Of a stretch of DNA of 64,000 bases, positions 29,801 to 42,470 are shown one piece after another. The notes beneath the pieces are model-generated. The model was not told the DNA's origin and ran no database searches. It saw nothing but the letters and a program-made list of their open reading frames with translations. Position numbers and translations under genes: made by a program. The stretch is from Ampelomyces quisqualis (taxonomy: Eukaryota; Ascomycota; Dothideomycetes; Pleosporales; Phaeosphaeriaceae): the NCBI GenBank assembly GCA_018398575.1, contig JAGTXZ010000010.1:2943896-3007895 (forward strand), written 5' to 3'. Each line of letters opens with the position of its first letter. The stretch's first letter is position 1.

Positions 29801-31600
29801 GATTAGAGAACTTACTTACTACGCAGTTCCTATTACCCTACTGTTAGCGACTATACTGCTAGCAGCCTAAGAAGAAGCGTTTAGAATGCTTAGTGTAAGT
29901 AGCATAGTAGACGTCTTCTAAGAGCTAAATATTTAAAAGAATATCTAATATAACGTACATACTCTGTCTTTTCTACCTAAATTGTCTATTAAAAATATAG
30001 CTAAATACGTAGAGGCAGAGAAGAGTTCCTATAAGAAGATTCTTGTATACGTTCCTATAACAAGTATAGCTAAGAAGCTTAGCAAGCGCTTAGGCGCGTA
30101 TTACTACTATAGCTAAATGTTAGACTAAGAGCGCAGTAAGGTGCAAGCTGAATTTACTGTAGCTTAGCGTAGTATTCTTATAGCAACTACTACTTTTAAC
30201 GCTAGAGTTAACATACTAGGTATTACTCTTGTAATCTAGTTTAGATACTCTAACTACCTCTTAACCTACTTACAGAAAACAGGCTATAGTAGCTACAACA
30301 GGAAACAATATATTGCAAGAATTGTTGTTATTGCTAGTATATATTCCTTCCTACTAAAATAAACTCTTGGTATCTGCTAAATTATTAAGAATATTGTTAA
30401 AAAGAGTAGAACAAAGTCTAGATGCCTTTGTATCTCTATTAATTAGTATATTAATAGTAACATATTGCGCGTTAGTTGCTATTCTAATAAAGTACTGTGT
30501 TGCTCCTGCGCTAACCTAAGCACTACACACAAATAGGTTAGCATAGTAGCTACGCCTACAGCTACACCTGCAAAACAAACTTATTTAGATAATAGTGCTA
30601 CTGCGCAGCTCTATTGCACTCTCTACTCTACAGCAGACTAAAAACTACTAGTAACATACCTCTTTCTCTGTCTACAAATAATAATACAGGGGAAATTACC
30701 TATACTAGAGAACAGCTCTAACAGCGTAGGAGCCTTCTCTATAGTTACTATACCTACTACATGTTTTGATAAGAAACCTACTTACAAACAAATCTATAGT
30801 TAAAGTTTAATTTCTAACCTAAGCACATAAATTAGCACTAACACTACCTATTAGGTATGTTCTCTAGCCTGCAGCTATCTACTCTAATAGCCCTATGCAG
30901 ACCTAATAGTAGCAAAAAGGCTTAGGTAGAACACACACTTACCTTTAACTAAGACTAAGTAGTTACCTTTTAGTAAGAGGCTGCCTAGCTTCTAAAGGAG
31001 CTTTGCAAAACAGGAGATTAGTAGACTAATAACTGTGTTAAGTATTTTACAAACTAAAAACTATGCAATTATCTTAAAGCTAAGTGTAACGCGTTTACTA
31101 AAGACGTAGTAGCTAAGTACTAACAAGACAAACTATAAGAAAACCTACCTAAAGGACAGTGTTTTTAGTGCGCTATGCTAATAAGTCTCTATGCTAAGTA
31201 GTTTAACTCTACTACTAGGAGAAATTGCAATTGCCTAGAGCGCAGCACTAACTATACCTTTCTCTATACAATTCTTAATACTTAGGCCTGCCTTTAGAAA
31301 TACTATAAGAAGGTAAGAGAAATATAGATTTAGCGCGTTATAGACAAGACCTATAGAGAATTAGATAGCGTATAGGACGTAGACTTTGTACAGTATTTTT
31401 CTAAGTTAGTTACTTAGGTAGGAGAGAAACCTGTAGGCTGTATTGCTTACAACGTTAATTAGATAACCTATTCCTACGTGTAGAAGAAGAGTACCTAACG
31501 TGCCTAAGTAGACAGCATACCTTTTAGAATCTAATACTAGCCCTATTACACTACAGGGGGTCTTTCTGCAAGAGTAATATTGCTACTGTTAATTCTCTCT
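26880..31600 (+). pseudogene. RIP-inactivated RecQ-type telomere-linked helicase
   Basis: One plus-strand frame runs from about 26880 to 30950 with only TAA/TAG breaks, and a second frame continues to about 31560. The N-terminal ~800 codons resemble the long leader of fungal subtelomeric RecQ helicases (FLAAEIRVREEQKRV). At 29394 the RecQ entry motif NANFRGQQRAVLERIL appears. The Walker A region reads TSTSSRKS instead of a Gly-rich PTGGGKS. The DECH-type box reads IVLDKFY. Both are what G-to-A damage predicts. Further on come ILVYVPITSIAKKLSKRLGA and a motif VI-like stretch. A Cys-rich tail (GQCFQCAM, NCNC) follows in the second frame. In fungi these genes sit next to telomeres. This copy cannot encode protein. 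Confidence 0.85.
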
Positions 31601-32072
31601 CTCTCCTTACTAGCTTGCAATACGTTAGAATAACAAAACTTACACGTAGGCTATTATACCTTAGATGCTAGGGACGCATTAATTAATTAAGTATAAGCTA
31701 TTTTTCTTGTATTGCCTGCTGTCTCTACGTAGTATATAATAATCCTCTATAACTATTGCAGCTTCTGCTAATTTACTTTGTATAAAACAGTGCTCTCCTA
31801 CCTCTCCTTAAATATATTATGCAACAACATTTTAAAAATCTAACATATTTATCTTTAAACATGCTACTGTAGACAAGCTAAAAAAGAAAATACTAGCTCT
31901 TTTCTTAACGTTAAGGCACGTCTATTCTCCTGTGTATCTACTAGTCCTACAGCTCTTTGTCTACTTAGTCTTAACTACAACCTATTTCTATTTCCTTTGT
32001 AGTAATTTAGAGAACTAGCATAGATTGCACTAGATCTAGCTGCAATAATATATAGTACACGTAGTAGTAGGG

Positions 32073-32112
32073 AAAGTGTTTAGGCGTAGGCAACAGTAGG
32101 AGGCGTTTTAAT
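32073..32112. repeat. Intergenic inverted-repeat element, copy 1 (partial)
   Basis: The sequence AGTGTTTAGGCGTAGGCAAC and the following bases match the left half of the element seen in better form at 41864. The right arm is degraded. It is placed between the telomere-linked helicase and an unassigned frame. Confidence 0.6.
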
Positions 32113-32741
32113 CTAAGCAATAGCAAGGCAACGTTACGTGTTCTAACGTTTTAAATTACGCGCTAGTAATCTTAGCACTAGTAGGTGATTTAAATTACTA
32201 CGCTTGCTTACCTGCTCTTATTAAATACCTTAAAACGCTCTACAAGACTACTTAACTACTTAAAATCTACAAAACCTACTTGTAAGTAATCCTTATAGAG
32301 CAAATACACAGATGTTAGCGCAACTAACTACTTGTAGTAACTAGTATATAATTGCAAGCTAACTATAGTAAAGTAGTAGTAGTGCTACCTTTACTTTAGC
32401 GCTACTAGTCTTAGAGACCTAAATAGTAAGTATCTGCGCAGGCTGTTGCCCTTAACAAAACACTTTCTTTTTCTATATACTCTATACCTACTCTCTTTAG
32501 CGCTGTGTTACCTACTACAAACACTTCTAAGGACTACTGTACACTATTATATTAAATCTACTACACAGTATTTCTCTAGCACTAGGCGTAGAGTTAATTT
32601 TCCTTAAATCTTATTTACACGCTCCTGAACTGCAATCTAAGCCTTTCTAATTTAGCAGAATCTTGTAGTTATTCTCTATACTGCTTAAGCATACTGTACC
32701 TAAGCTTTATAAAGAATTTGTTACTACTCTTAGGTAGAGAA

Positions 32742-32790
32742 AGAGAGTGTTTTGTTATAGGCAATATTGCTTTTGCCTAAACACTCTCTT
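32742..32790. repeat. Intergenic inverted-repeat element, copy 2
   Basis: The arms AGAGAGTGTTT and AAACACTCTCT are perfect inverted repeats of 11 bp. They flank a centre with GGCAATATTGC. The element lies 139 bp before the ATG of the frame starting at 32929. Confidence 0.8.
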
Positions 32791-32928
32791 CTTATGTGTT
32801 GCTTACGCTTAAATACCCCTCCCCCTGTTGCTATTACCTAAAACTCTTTTCTTCTCTTCTCTAATCCTATTCTATCTAAACCTCTCTATTGTTTAAGCAC
32901 TATTTTCTAACACAATTATAGGTTTACT

Positions 32929-34913
32929 ATGTTAACTAGTAATAACTTTAGAATAGATTATCTTGTAGGCTTTAACTTCTTAGGTCTTAACAGGCAGCTG
33001 TTAGATCTAATAAACATTAACGCTTTCTCTGCTAACAACGCTAACACACGCTATGCCGCTATTAATAGCGCTGTTAAGGCATTTCTAGAAATAAGCCAAC
33101 CTCTAGTGTTGCAGAAGTCTTAGTTGTACACGTGCTATTAGTACTTTGGTTTTAGAACTAAGGCGTTCTTTTAAGAATTTGTTGCCTCTTTACGCATTTC
33201 TGCAGATGTGCAGGATTTTACTATAGTGCGTAAGGCCTAGATTAAGAAGTATAGTGTTTCTAAAGAAGAAGTTAAACAACTAGAGTAGAAGCACATTAAG
33301 GCTGCTCTTGCAATGCTTTAGAATAATAACCTATTAAAGCTAAACCTAATAATGCAGTTGCTTATTAAGGCTCTATGTACCTATCTTTAGCAAACGTATG
33401 CTATTGTCCTTAACTACTTCCTGCAGGTCTAGTTTGTTATAGACAGTTTACTATTTAGCAAACGCAGAATTAACTCTATCTATTACTTTAACTGCGTAAA
33501 CTTACTTGTTAAGATTATTAACTGCTCTAAGGAAGGTTTTAAGCTGCTTAATGCAAAGCGGGCGTCTGGCACCTATAAACCTTGCGCTTTACAGATAATA
33601 GAGGCCGCAAAGTCTAGTAAAGCTAATAGTTAAGTACTTCTTCTAGTTGTTACTCTTTAGGATGCAGCTCTAGCTTGTTGTTAAGCCCTTGTTGTTGCTG
33701 CCTTAGATAAAACTAAGGTAGCAGAACTTAACTACAAATAGGCCTAGCTTAAATTTAAGGCAGTAGAGGCTTAGGTAGGTAAGACTACTAAAGACAAGGA
33801 CACTCTAGTTTCCGCAGAGCTGCGTTAGAAGCTTAAAGAGAAGGAGCAAGCTAAGTAAGACGCTTGCGTACAATACAAGGCTTTATAGAACTCTACGCGT
33901 CTTAAGCTAGTTGCTCCTAAGTATTTTACTACTACAGAGTTAATAATAAACAAAAGTCTGTAGACTAAAGACTCTGTCTTAAAGCAATAGACTAGCACAG
34001 CAGTCTATATTAACGCACATACACTAGATCTAAGCAATCTATAAGTATCTTAGTTCTAAGATAGCTATATTATTAGATACCTAAAGGATCTTGTTAACAA
34101 CATTCTAGATTTTACTAAAACAGACTAAGTTTGCAACAACAAAGCTGTAGAGCCTACGTTTGCAGTTAGAGGTAGCGTTGTCTATTGCTATAACTACGTA
34201 AAGGGCATTAACAAGGTTACTTGCAATGCTAATTAGGTTAAGACAACAACCCTAACAGCTAGCAACGCACTAACGCTACTAGAAGTAGATAAAGTTATTC
34301 TTACATTAGAGAAGTTAGCTGTAGTAACACGCAATAACACATCTACTGCAAAGCGCCTTACTTGCGCTTAATTTGCCTACTATATTAGCAACTACAATAA
34401 GAGCGCTATTAATATTAAAGAGGAGAAGTCTAGAAACTTTATAGGGCGTCTAATGCAAGACGCGAAATTTAATAGTATTAAGCTAACTCCTGTTAACAAT
34501 AATCTACAGACTAAGGATAAACCTAAAGTCTATAATATAAACAATACCTCTATGTGCTTGCAGGTTAACAACACTACTTACATAATAGACAACGCTGCTT
34601 ATTAACCTACTAAGTACTAGCGCGCATTAAACAGAGGTTGCGTTAAACGCTGTAAGAACCTCTATATTCCTAGTTAAAATCTTAATAGTAATACCAATTT
34701 GTAGTAGCAGACTACTAGCGCTATAGAAATCTTAGACTGCTGCAACAAATTAATAGAGAAGCGCTTGACGCAACTAATTAACCTACGCAACGCTAAGGAT
34801 TCTTTTGCAGCTAAGAAGTCTTATTAGGACGTTACTTGTAGGGTAATACTTGCAGATAAAGTTAGTATAAGCAAGTTAGATACATGCGCCTTATATTGTT
34901 TAATAGTAAGTTA
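32929..34913 (+). pseudogene. RIP-damaged long frame, family unknown
   Basis: From an ATG at 32929 a single frame of about 660 codons continues to around 34913 with only TAA/TAG interruptions and no TGA. The first 64 codons are fully open. The composition is Lys/Asn/Leu-rich, and coiled-coil-like stretches (TKDKDTLVSAELR, KLKEKEQAK) are visible. I recognise no domain. It is bounded on both sides by the recurrent inverted-repeat element, which suggests a discrete gene unit. It may belong to the same subtelomeric repertoire as the helicases. Confidence 0.6.
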
Positions 34914-34937
34914 AATGCCTAGTATGTCTTTACAGAA

Positions 34938-34983
34938 GAGGTGTTTAAACAAAGGCAATATTACTTTTATCCAAACACTCTCC
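34938..34983. repeat. Intergenic inverted-repeat element, copy 3
   Basis: GAGGTGTTTAAAC on the left pairs imperfectly with CCAAACACTCTCC on the right, around GGCAATATTAC. It sits just after the frame 32929-34913. Confidence 0.75.
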
Positions 34984-35578
34984 TGCTTATAATAGTTCTT
35001 CCTGTCCTTTGTATTCTACAGACACTAATATACTTACAGCGCTTAAATAATTAAAAGAGTAAGATTCAAATGCTCTAAGATACTAAGAACTTCTGTAGCT
35101 TGTAGTCCTATCCTACACCTAGGCTAGCTATAGTAATTATGCAGCTATATCTTGTTACCTAGTTTACAAAATCCTTAGCTTAGTTTTTACTTCTCTTCTA
35201 TGTCTATGCGTATATTACAGGATACAGTAAGCTTCTAGTTAGCATATTACAGATCTAAGAGTAACTTACCTGCAAGCACGCCCTTTTTAACTACATAAAC
35301 AAGCATAATTTCTAGGTTATTATTGTTACGTTGTATTCTACCCTTAGCTTTTGTTATAGACCTTTAGCAAACAAGAAGTTTATAGTTAAGCAATAAGGAT
35401 TCTTACAGGGCTAGGCTAAGAAGCTAAAGTTCTAGTTGCAGCAGAATCTCTCTAACCTGTTATAGCGCGCACCTTATAACCTAGACTTATTATATAACAA
35501 TGTCTTCCTTAATAAAGCCTAGAATAGCAAGAGTAAGTAGAATAGTATTTATGTTTCTATACAGCATAGGGTAGTTGT

Positions 35579-35625
35579 AAGAGTGTTTAGGCGAAGGCAT
35601 TATTGCCCTTACTAAAATACCCTCT
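35579..35625. repeat. Intergenic inverted-repeat element, copy 4
   Basis: AAGAGTGTTTAGGCGAAGGC on the left and GCCCTTACTAAAATACCCTC on the right form an imperfect inverted repeat. A second right-arm-like stretch (CTAAACACTTTCTTCT) lies at 35668-35683. The element precedes the frame of 35.7-38.2 kb. Confidence 0.75.
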
Positions 35626-35699
35626 TTACTAGTGCCTTCCTATTCTTTAGGCTCTTATTACCCTTGTCTAAACACTTTCTTCTCTTCTAGTATATGTTT

Positions 35700-38215
35700 T
35701 CTATCTGATTGCAAGCTTTGCTAACTATCTATCTAGGCATATCTTCTTATTTGTTGTACACTGTTTACCTTCTTAACCTAGAATAGACTGTTCTTGTTAC
35801 TGCTACGCCTTGCCTATACTTATACAAAGACTTTAGCAGTATATTATTCTTTATTTAATCTAGCTATAACAACAAGGTTGCACGTGCCTGTATTCTTACA
35901 GCACCTAATAATCTACTATTTAACTGCGTTTGCTATATAGGTGTTCTTTTAAATCTGTATATAGTAGAAGATAGTAGTATAGTCTCTAAACACAAAGTCT
36001 GTTACGCGTACACAACTACTATATTTGAAAAGTTTGCAGTTAATGCAACGCTAAAGGCTGTTAAATCTAGTACTATTCTTACCTAGTTATAGCAAAAGTT
36101 TATAATCTGTTAAGACTATGCGTTTAGATACGTAGTTAATTACAAGAGCACACGCTATATTATTAGAACGTTAATATCTACTATCTATTGCTATATAGTT
36201 TGCGTTAAGAATAACTAGTCTTAGCAGGAGTTCTATAACATGCTTTTGCGCAACTACTTATAAGAAGTTATTGTTAACAAGAGCTCCTAAACAGCCTTCC
36301 TAAATAGGCGCACTGCTTGCGTACTAAACCTTAGCGCTGTCTTACTACTACTCTTTTGTGCTACTAACATCTATACTACTAAGGTTAACGCAACGCGTAA
36401 CTCTCTGCAGAATCTATTCTACAGTCTCTATTAGACCTAGGCGTCCTCTATTTCTAACAGCAGTAATAATAGTAATAATTACAATATAGATAAGGCTAAA
36501 GAACCTAACCTTATATAGGCTTAACTGTATGCGCGCTACATAAAGATAGTTAAGAAGAAGCCTAAGGTTAAGTCTCTCTATTTAGCCTAGTACTGCAACC
36601 TCTATATACGTAATAATTCTAAGGTATAGATATAGAAGCTAATAGAGAATATCTACAAAGAGCTTAGCTAATACTGTTAAGAGATGCGCAACTAAATCTT
36701 TAGCTAGAGAACTATTGCTACCTACACACTACTAGAACTTATTAGCATTTTTATTTGCTCTTCTACCTGTCTACGCACAATAATTACTGCTTTAGCTAAC
36801 TAAGTTAATAGTTGCAACAAGAAGGCTATTATCTTTGCACAGACACTATAGAAATAGTAACTATACGTAGTTATTCTTTGTTGCATTAAATATAAGAGTA
36901 GTGTAGTTTTAGCTATAATAAAATCTTAGATAAAGGGCAAGTTAATTACCTCTTTCTAGCAACTACTTGCACAATAGGTAGAGCTAGGCTTTACTAGTGT
37001 AAAGTCTACTAACTTAGAGATTGCAGTGCTCTTCTACTATATAAACTCTAGGCTTAATCTATATTTAACCTGCTACAATCTTTACGCGCTATCTTCTCTA
37101 CTATCCTTCTCTATTTAGGTTTAATCTATAGGTTGCATTGCTTGTTTTAGTTAACTGTATACCTGTATTGTTATACTGTACATTGCTAAGTTAACGTATA
37201 ATATACCTTAGTATAGTACTCTAATAGTTAACGCCTTATTAACTGTAGCAGCCTTACTCTATAATGTTTTACAGGACAGCAATAGTCTAAGCAGTTCTAC
37301 TAAGCTCTTATTTAATAAGCTTAATTATTACTATAGTTATAGTAACACTTTGATTAACAACTAGACGCCTGGTTATTAGTAGATAGAGGCGTTAGGGCGT
37401 ATAGACTACACTCTTAACCTTAACAACAAGTTTCTCTAGGTCCTTAATGTTATAATAGGTATTATAATCTGCATTACTTAGGACAACATTAACAAATATA
37501 ACCTTAATAAAGATAAGGACATATTTAAGAACTACGCTGCAACCTCTACAGTTTTACAGACTCTAAAAAAGAAGAAGGAGCTTTACCTAGATTTGGTTCC
37601 TACCTTAGCGTCTAACGTTAAGACTACTACAAAGCTAGCCCTACTACCTCTACCTCTTGTATTTAGCAGTACTACTACTAGCAACCTAACGTTTGTTACG
37701 TCTAGTTTTACTAAACTTAAGCTCTCTTCTATAGACTTCGCTAAAGACGCTCTAAAGACTAAAAAGCGTAAGGTAAAAACTAAGCAGTAGAGCAATAAGG
37801 CTAAGTAAATAGGTACTACTAATACCTGATTTGCTAATTCTACGCCAGCTAGTACTCTAGCGCTAGCTGCTCTACTTGCGCAGCAGCCTAAAAAGTGTAA
37901 GGCAGAGACTAGACCTAAGGGCAACAGAACCTAGCAAGCTAACAATTCTAACGCAAACTCTGTTCTGCCTACTAAGAAGCTACGCCTGCGCTTAAAGACT
38001 ATAACAGTCCTAAAGAAGAATAGTCTACTATCTAAACAGATAGTTCTAGATAGCAATAATAAGGTTACTCTTCCTAGTAATTCCTGTAGTAGCAAAGGCA
38101 GAAACTGTAGTAGAAAAGGTTAGTTACGCAGTAAAGCATTAAAGCTAACGTAAGCTTAGGTAGAAGTTAGTTAAAAGTTTAAGGTTAGAGAGAGTCTTGT
38201 AAACTAGGCTATATA
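35700..38215 (+). pseudogene. RIP-damaged long frame, possibly helicase-related
   Basis: A plus-strand frame can be followed from about 36300 to 38210 with TAA/TAG breaks only, and it probably starts near 35.7-35.9 kb in the same or a shifted frame. The stretch from 37593 to 37790 is fully open (65 codons, TTTSNLTFVTSSFTKLKLSS then a Lys-rich end). Segments such as VVLAIIKSQIKGKLITSFQQ loosely recall the C-terminal half of SNF2-like proteins, but I cannot name the family. The tail is Lys/Arg-rich. It is flanked by inverted-repeat copies 4 and 5. Confidence 0.5.
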
Positions 38216-38255
38216 GGGTTTGGTAGCTGTATTTACCTAGATAGTATGCGCATAT

Positions 38256-38306
38256 AGAGGTGTTTGTGTAATAGCAACACGTTGCCTGCACCTAAATACC
38301 TCTACC
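38256..38306. repeat. Intergenic inverted-repeat element, copy 5
   Basis: The arms GAGGTGTTT and AAATACCTC are inverted repeats with one mismatch. The core is AGCAACACGTTGCCT. The element separates the 35.7-38.2 kb frame from the first EIRNxIY gene. Confidence 0.85.
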
Positions 38307-38956
38307 TTTCTCTAAGTAGATTAGCAATATCTATATATTAGATTCTACCTTTCTATGCAAATATAGTAAAATGTAATACAATGTTATATTATTCTAACAC
38401 TGTAAACACTATATGCTTTACTATTTAACTAGTAATCTAGGCAACACTTTACTTTCTAATATTTTAAAGTTAAGGTTACAATTAAGTGCGAAGCGTAGTA
38501 CGTTGCTCTTGCCTAAAGCCTATCCCCTCTCTAGTAAGTAGTTTTAAATAGTTTAAGAGAATAATTCTATTTATACCTATTCTTGTAACTCTTAACGTAA
38601 TATGTCTGTGTTACTTTACACTTTTTCCTTTACCTAATCTCTTCTGCGTAGGCTAGCTAGCTCTAATTAACTTTACCTACCTACTTTTACTATATCTTTA
38701 CCTATTTACTGTCTCTACTTACCTTTACTCTATCTCTACCTACTTAACTTTACCTACTTACTCTTACCTACTTATTCTTATCTACTTACTTTTACTTTAA
38801 CTTTACTCTCTTACTCTTACCTACTTACCTTTACCTTACTTTTACCCTGCCCTTTCTATGCACTACCCTAAGTAAGGACATATAAGATCTACCTCTTTGC
38901 TCTTACAAACTTTTCTTCTTCTACACTCTCTTTTAAAAACCTTTGTCTCTCTTACT

Positions 38957-40150
38957 ATGCTGTTGTCTTCTACTATAGATAATAGCAACACTATAGTTAA
39001 CATCCTTTTCTTTCTTACACCTATGTACAAGAAAACCTATAAACCTATAGTTACTAAGTTTAAGAAGTTATTTAACAACAAGTTGCTTATAGAAATAAGG
39101 AACAAGATATATGCGTACCTTCTTCTTACTAATAAAAAACTCTACACTTCTTAAGAATTTGGTTAGTATAATAGTAATAGCTGTATAGGCGTTGTTAATT
39201 TTAAGCACACAACTATTGTCTAGAAAATTTGTTAACTTATACTCTATTTCTGTTTCAAATTTAGTGTATTAGTCCTAAAATTTCTAAAAGAGTACCTACT
39301 TTACATCTATGTGCATTTTCTGTCTAATAACAACATTAAGCTTTTCTCTAACTACGCTAGATTCTGTTGCGCTGCCTTAGTTACTAATATACACAGACGT
39401 TGCCTAGGGAACGCTAAGACCTAAATTGGCATAGGGCTAGTAGCTAGAATTAATATTATGTACGCCTACCTACGCTACAAATGCAGCGCTATACAACTTA
39501 ACAATTGTCTTATTTAACCTGTTCTTAACAAAATTCAGGAGCGTCTAGACTTAGACACGCTATTTAACAAACAGGGTATGCCTTAAGATATTAAAGAAAC
39601 TATAAAAGACCTTGCAAAACACGCTGCTATCTATCTTATTATTAAACAGATAATTAAAGTTACGCTTTACCTGCCTACCTTTAACACAGTAACTCTCTAG
39701 AGTCTTATAGCTACTCTACACAACTTGGATTTTATTGCGATTAATAGGTTTACTAACGTAAATATTACAGTTAAGGCGCCTGTAGATTACCTAAACAACT
39801 AGGTCTGTTAGATTAACCTTGCCTGTATCCTGTATAAAGTCTAAGAGTTAGTAATAAGCGTAACAGATAAGGCTGCAGAAGAAGTTATTATACAACTACA
39901 TAGTAGCTAAGACAAAGAAATATAGCAGCCTAGTAGTTACTCTAAACAAGAAGTATAAGAATAAACAAAGGTGTATTGTAGGATTAGGGCGTTTTGTGTT
40001 ACAATAGGTATAGCAGATTTCCTTTGTCCTTATGCCTTTAGCTAATTTATAGTAACTGCACCCTAAGTGTAGTCTTTCCTAGTAACCTAGGAGAAAAACA
40101 ACATAACTAAAAATTATACTGTACTAGGCTTAGATAAAAGAGATATTGTA
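38957..40150 (+). pseudogene. RIP-damaged EIRNxIY-family protein, copy 1
   Basis: From an ATG at 38957 the frame is open for 65 codons and then continues with TAA/TAG breaks to about 40.0-40.1 kb. It contains LLIEIRNKIYAYLLLTNKK, the F-box-like EIRNxIYxYLL motif of a large family in Dothideomycetes. The following ~250 codons (for example GIGLVARINIMYAYLRYKCS and NKIQERLDLDTLF) look like the rest of such a protein. The molecular function of the family is not known. The gene lies between inverted-repeat copies 5 and 6. Confidence 0.75.
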
Positions 40151-40171
40151 AGAGTGTCTGTGTCTGCTATA

Positions 40172-40220
40172 GAGAGTATTTGTGTAGTAGCAACACGTTG
40201 CCTACGCGTAAAACCCTCCT
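40172..40220. repeat. Intergenic inverted-repeat element, copy 6
   Basis: GAGAGTATTTGTG on the left, core AGCAACACGTTGCCTACGCG, and an AAAACCCTCCTC right arm. It separates EIRNxIY copies 1 and 2. Confidence 0.85.
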
Positions 40221-40619
40221 CCTATAATAGCTAATTATGCTAGACTAGCCTATAGTAAGATCTTATTACTACTCTCTAAGTGTAGATACCTATGTGCTAG
40301 TGTCCTTCTACTCTTTTACTTTAACCTTTGTCTAGTAGTTATCTATTCTACTTCTTACTCTTACCTAATTTACTTTTATTTACACTAGTATAACCTTTTA
40401 CCTTCTCTAGCACCCTCTCTAGGTCTGCCTTTACTCTTCTGCCTTTACTTGCTTTAAGACTAGCGTTGTTTGCGACTATATACTCTTACTCTCTTTCTCT
40501 CTTCCTCTCTCTTTTTCTTTCTACCTACCTATACACTCTACTCTATTCTAATTGTATTTCTGTCTATTAATACTCTAAACACGCTCTATTCTAACATAGT
40601 TACCAGATAGAATACTGCA

Positions 40620-41850
40620 ATGCAGTCTAAGCTAGCAGACAACTCTTAGCTACTACCTAATTACATTATACCCTAGTCTATTTAGGTTTATAACAATCTT
40701 AGCTTTAGCATTAAAAAGTTCTAAAATGCGTTTAATAGCCTCCTAGGCAAATTGCGCAATTCTATCTATAAGTATATCTTCCTAGCTGTTAACAGACTAG
40801 CTAGTATGTCTCTACCTAAGCTTATTAACAAAGGCAGCTAAGTTAGTGTAGTAGACTTCTCCTACGTCTCTGTATACAAGAAACTTAGCTTGTTTACACC
40901 TAACTTCTACTCTAAGTACCAAACTATTATTACTAACTTTAGCGCGCTCTATTCTCTTTGTGTCTACACCTACTTTAGTAAGAGTAATAATAAGCATATA
41001 ATGTTATCTAATATAGTAAGATTAGTTTGCTCTACTAACAAGACTATTAATATGCATAGGCGTTATGTTAGCTATGCTTAGACCTAGCTTAGTATAGTGC
41101 TAACAGCTGCTGTTAACATTATACTATTACATTTGTTAGGACTGTAGAGCCTACTAGACCTAGAAGATATATACATAGATAGCGTCCTTGTTAATGCTTC
41201 TAAGCGCATTAATGCTAGTATGCTAGTATCTACTTATAGAATACCTAAGCGTATAGAGTTAGCACTAGAAACACTTGTTATGCATACTGCTATCTAGCTT
41301 ACTATTTAACTAGTAATCTAGGCAATACTATACCTTCTAATATTTAGCTACACCTAGATACAGCACCTTATAGCAACTATACACAATCTCTACTATATTG
41401 CTAACAATAACTTTGCTAAGGTTAAGGTTACAATTAAGTGTAAAGCGTTATACGCAACACTATAGGCTTTATAGTTTAGTATACTTAGCAGTTATTGTTA
41501 GTAGCACGCTGTTATTGTAACAGTAGAGAAGAGGAAACGTATAAGACAGGTTGTAATAGAGACACCTAATCTGTAGCTGCAACCTAAGAGCAAGCTAATT
41601 TAGCAAGGTTAATTGGATTTAGAGCTTGAATTTAGAATGTCTAGGTTAGCGTCTCTATGTTTTCTTAAATAATGTGCGATAGAAAACAGTTTAATCTAGT
41701 GTTTACTTCCTCTACTATTTTACTTCTTCTACTATATTAAAATTATTGTAGCTACTCTAAGAGTGTTAGGACAAGAGACAATTAAAATTATGCCTAGTAT
41801 TAAACAGTACTAATGTCTCTAGATTAATTAGCTTGTATCTCTATAGTATA
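40620..41850 (+). pseudogene. RIP-damaged EIRNxIY-family protein, copy 2
   Basis: From the ATG at 40620 a frame with TAA/TAG breaks encodes LGKLRNSIYKYIFLAVNRLA, the counterpart of the EIRNxIY motif, about 45 codons in. A ~200-codon body follows (LLHLLGLQSLLDLEDIYIDS, ALETLVMHTAI). It has the same layout as copies 1 and 3, so these are tandem paralogues. The C-terminus continues to near the next inverted-repeat element, but the true stop cannot be told from RIP stops. Confidence 0.72.
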
Positions 41851-41863
41851 TACAGATAGACTT

Positions 41864-41916
41864 AGAGGGGGTATTTTCTAGAAGGCAACACGTTGCCTAC
41901 GCCTATACACTCCTCT
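41864..41916. repeat. Intergenic inverted-repeat element, copy 7
   Basis: This is the clearest core, AGGCAACACGTTGCCT, at 41883-41898: arms AGGCAA/TTGCCT around CACG. The outer arms AGAGGGGGTAT and ATACACTCCTCT pair with mismatches. It lies between EIRNxIY copy 2 and an F-box-like frame. Confidence 0.88.
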
Positions 41917-41944
41917 ACCTCCTTGTTACCCTTTCTATTATTAC

Positions 41945-42470
41945 CTATAACCTAACTGCGTCTACTAAAGATATAACTTTTCTGCCTAGTGTCTGTAAAC
42001 CTATTGCTTCTTATATTTGTCTTAGAGACTAAGTACGTCTAGCGTCCCTTGCGTGCACTATATATCCTTCCCTCTGCCTAATAATTATTACATAACTAGA
42101 AATCTTTGTTCCTTTCTACTATATTAAATTTAACTGCCCTAGCTAGCAATTTACATTTGCAGAATATAGGCACTAGTAAGTTTAAGCACTTCTTACACTA
42201 TACTAGAATAGATGTATTATTTATATAGATATAGACGCTAGCGTTGCTTGCTTAGAGAATAATTACACTTATTAGACGCAAGTCCTATTAGTTAACAGGT
42301 AGCAGCATATCTTCTTTTTTACATCCTTATAGTAGCGCATCTTCCTAAGTAGCAAACTGCGTGTTACTCTTTCTAAAAACGTATAGGTATATAACTACTA
42401 TATATGGTTTGGATTTAAACCCTATATAGGATACGTTACCCTTACGTGCTAGTGTCTAAATAGTGTCTGG
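41945..42470 (+). pseudogene. RIP-damaged F-box-like frame
   Basis: A plus-strand frame reads FLPSVCKPIASYICLRDQVR near its start, which resembles an F-box-type LPxVxxxIxSYL motif. It continues for about 150 codons (CIIYIDIDASVACLENNYTY) with few breaks. The assignment is tentative. The following DNA to about 43.2 kb has no recognisable content. Confidence 0.45.

Larger units (their letters stand above)
31601..32928. other. RIP-mutated interval between helicase and next frame
   Basis: The interval holds two copies of the recurrent ~50-bp inverted-repeat element, at about 32073 and 32742. Between them (about 32,100-32,740) lies a damaged plus-strand frame that I do not recognise. No intact gene is present. 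Confidence 0.5.
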
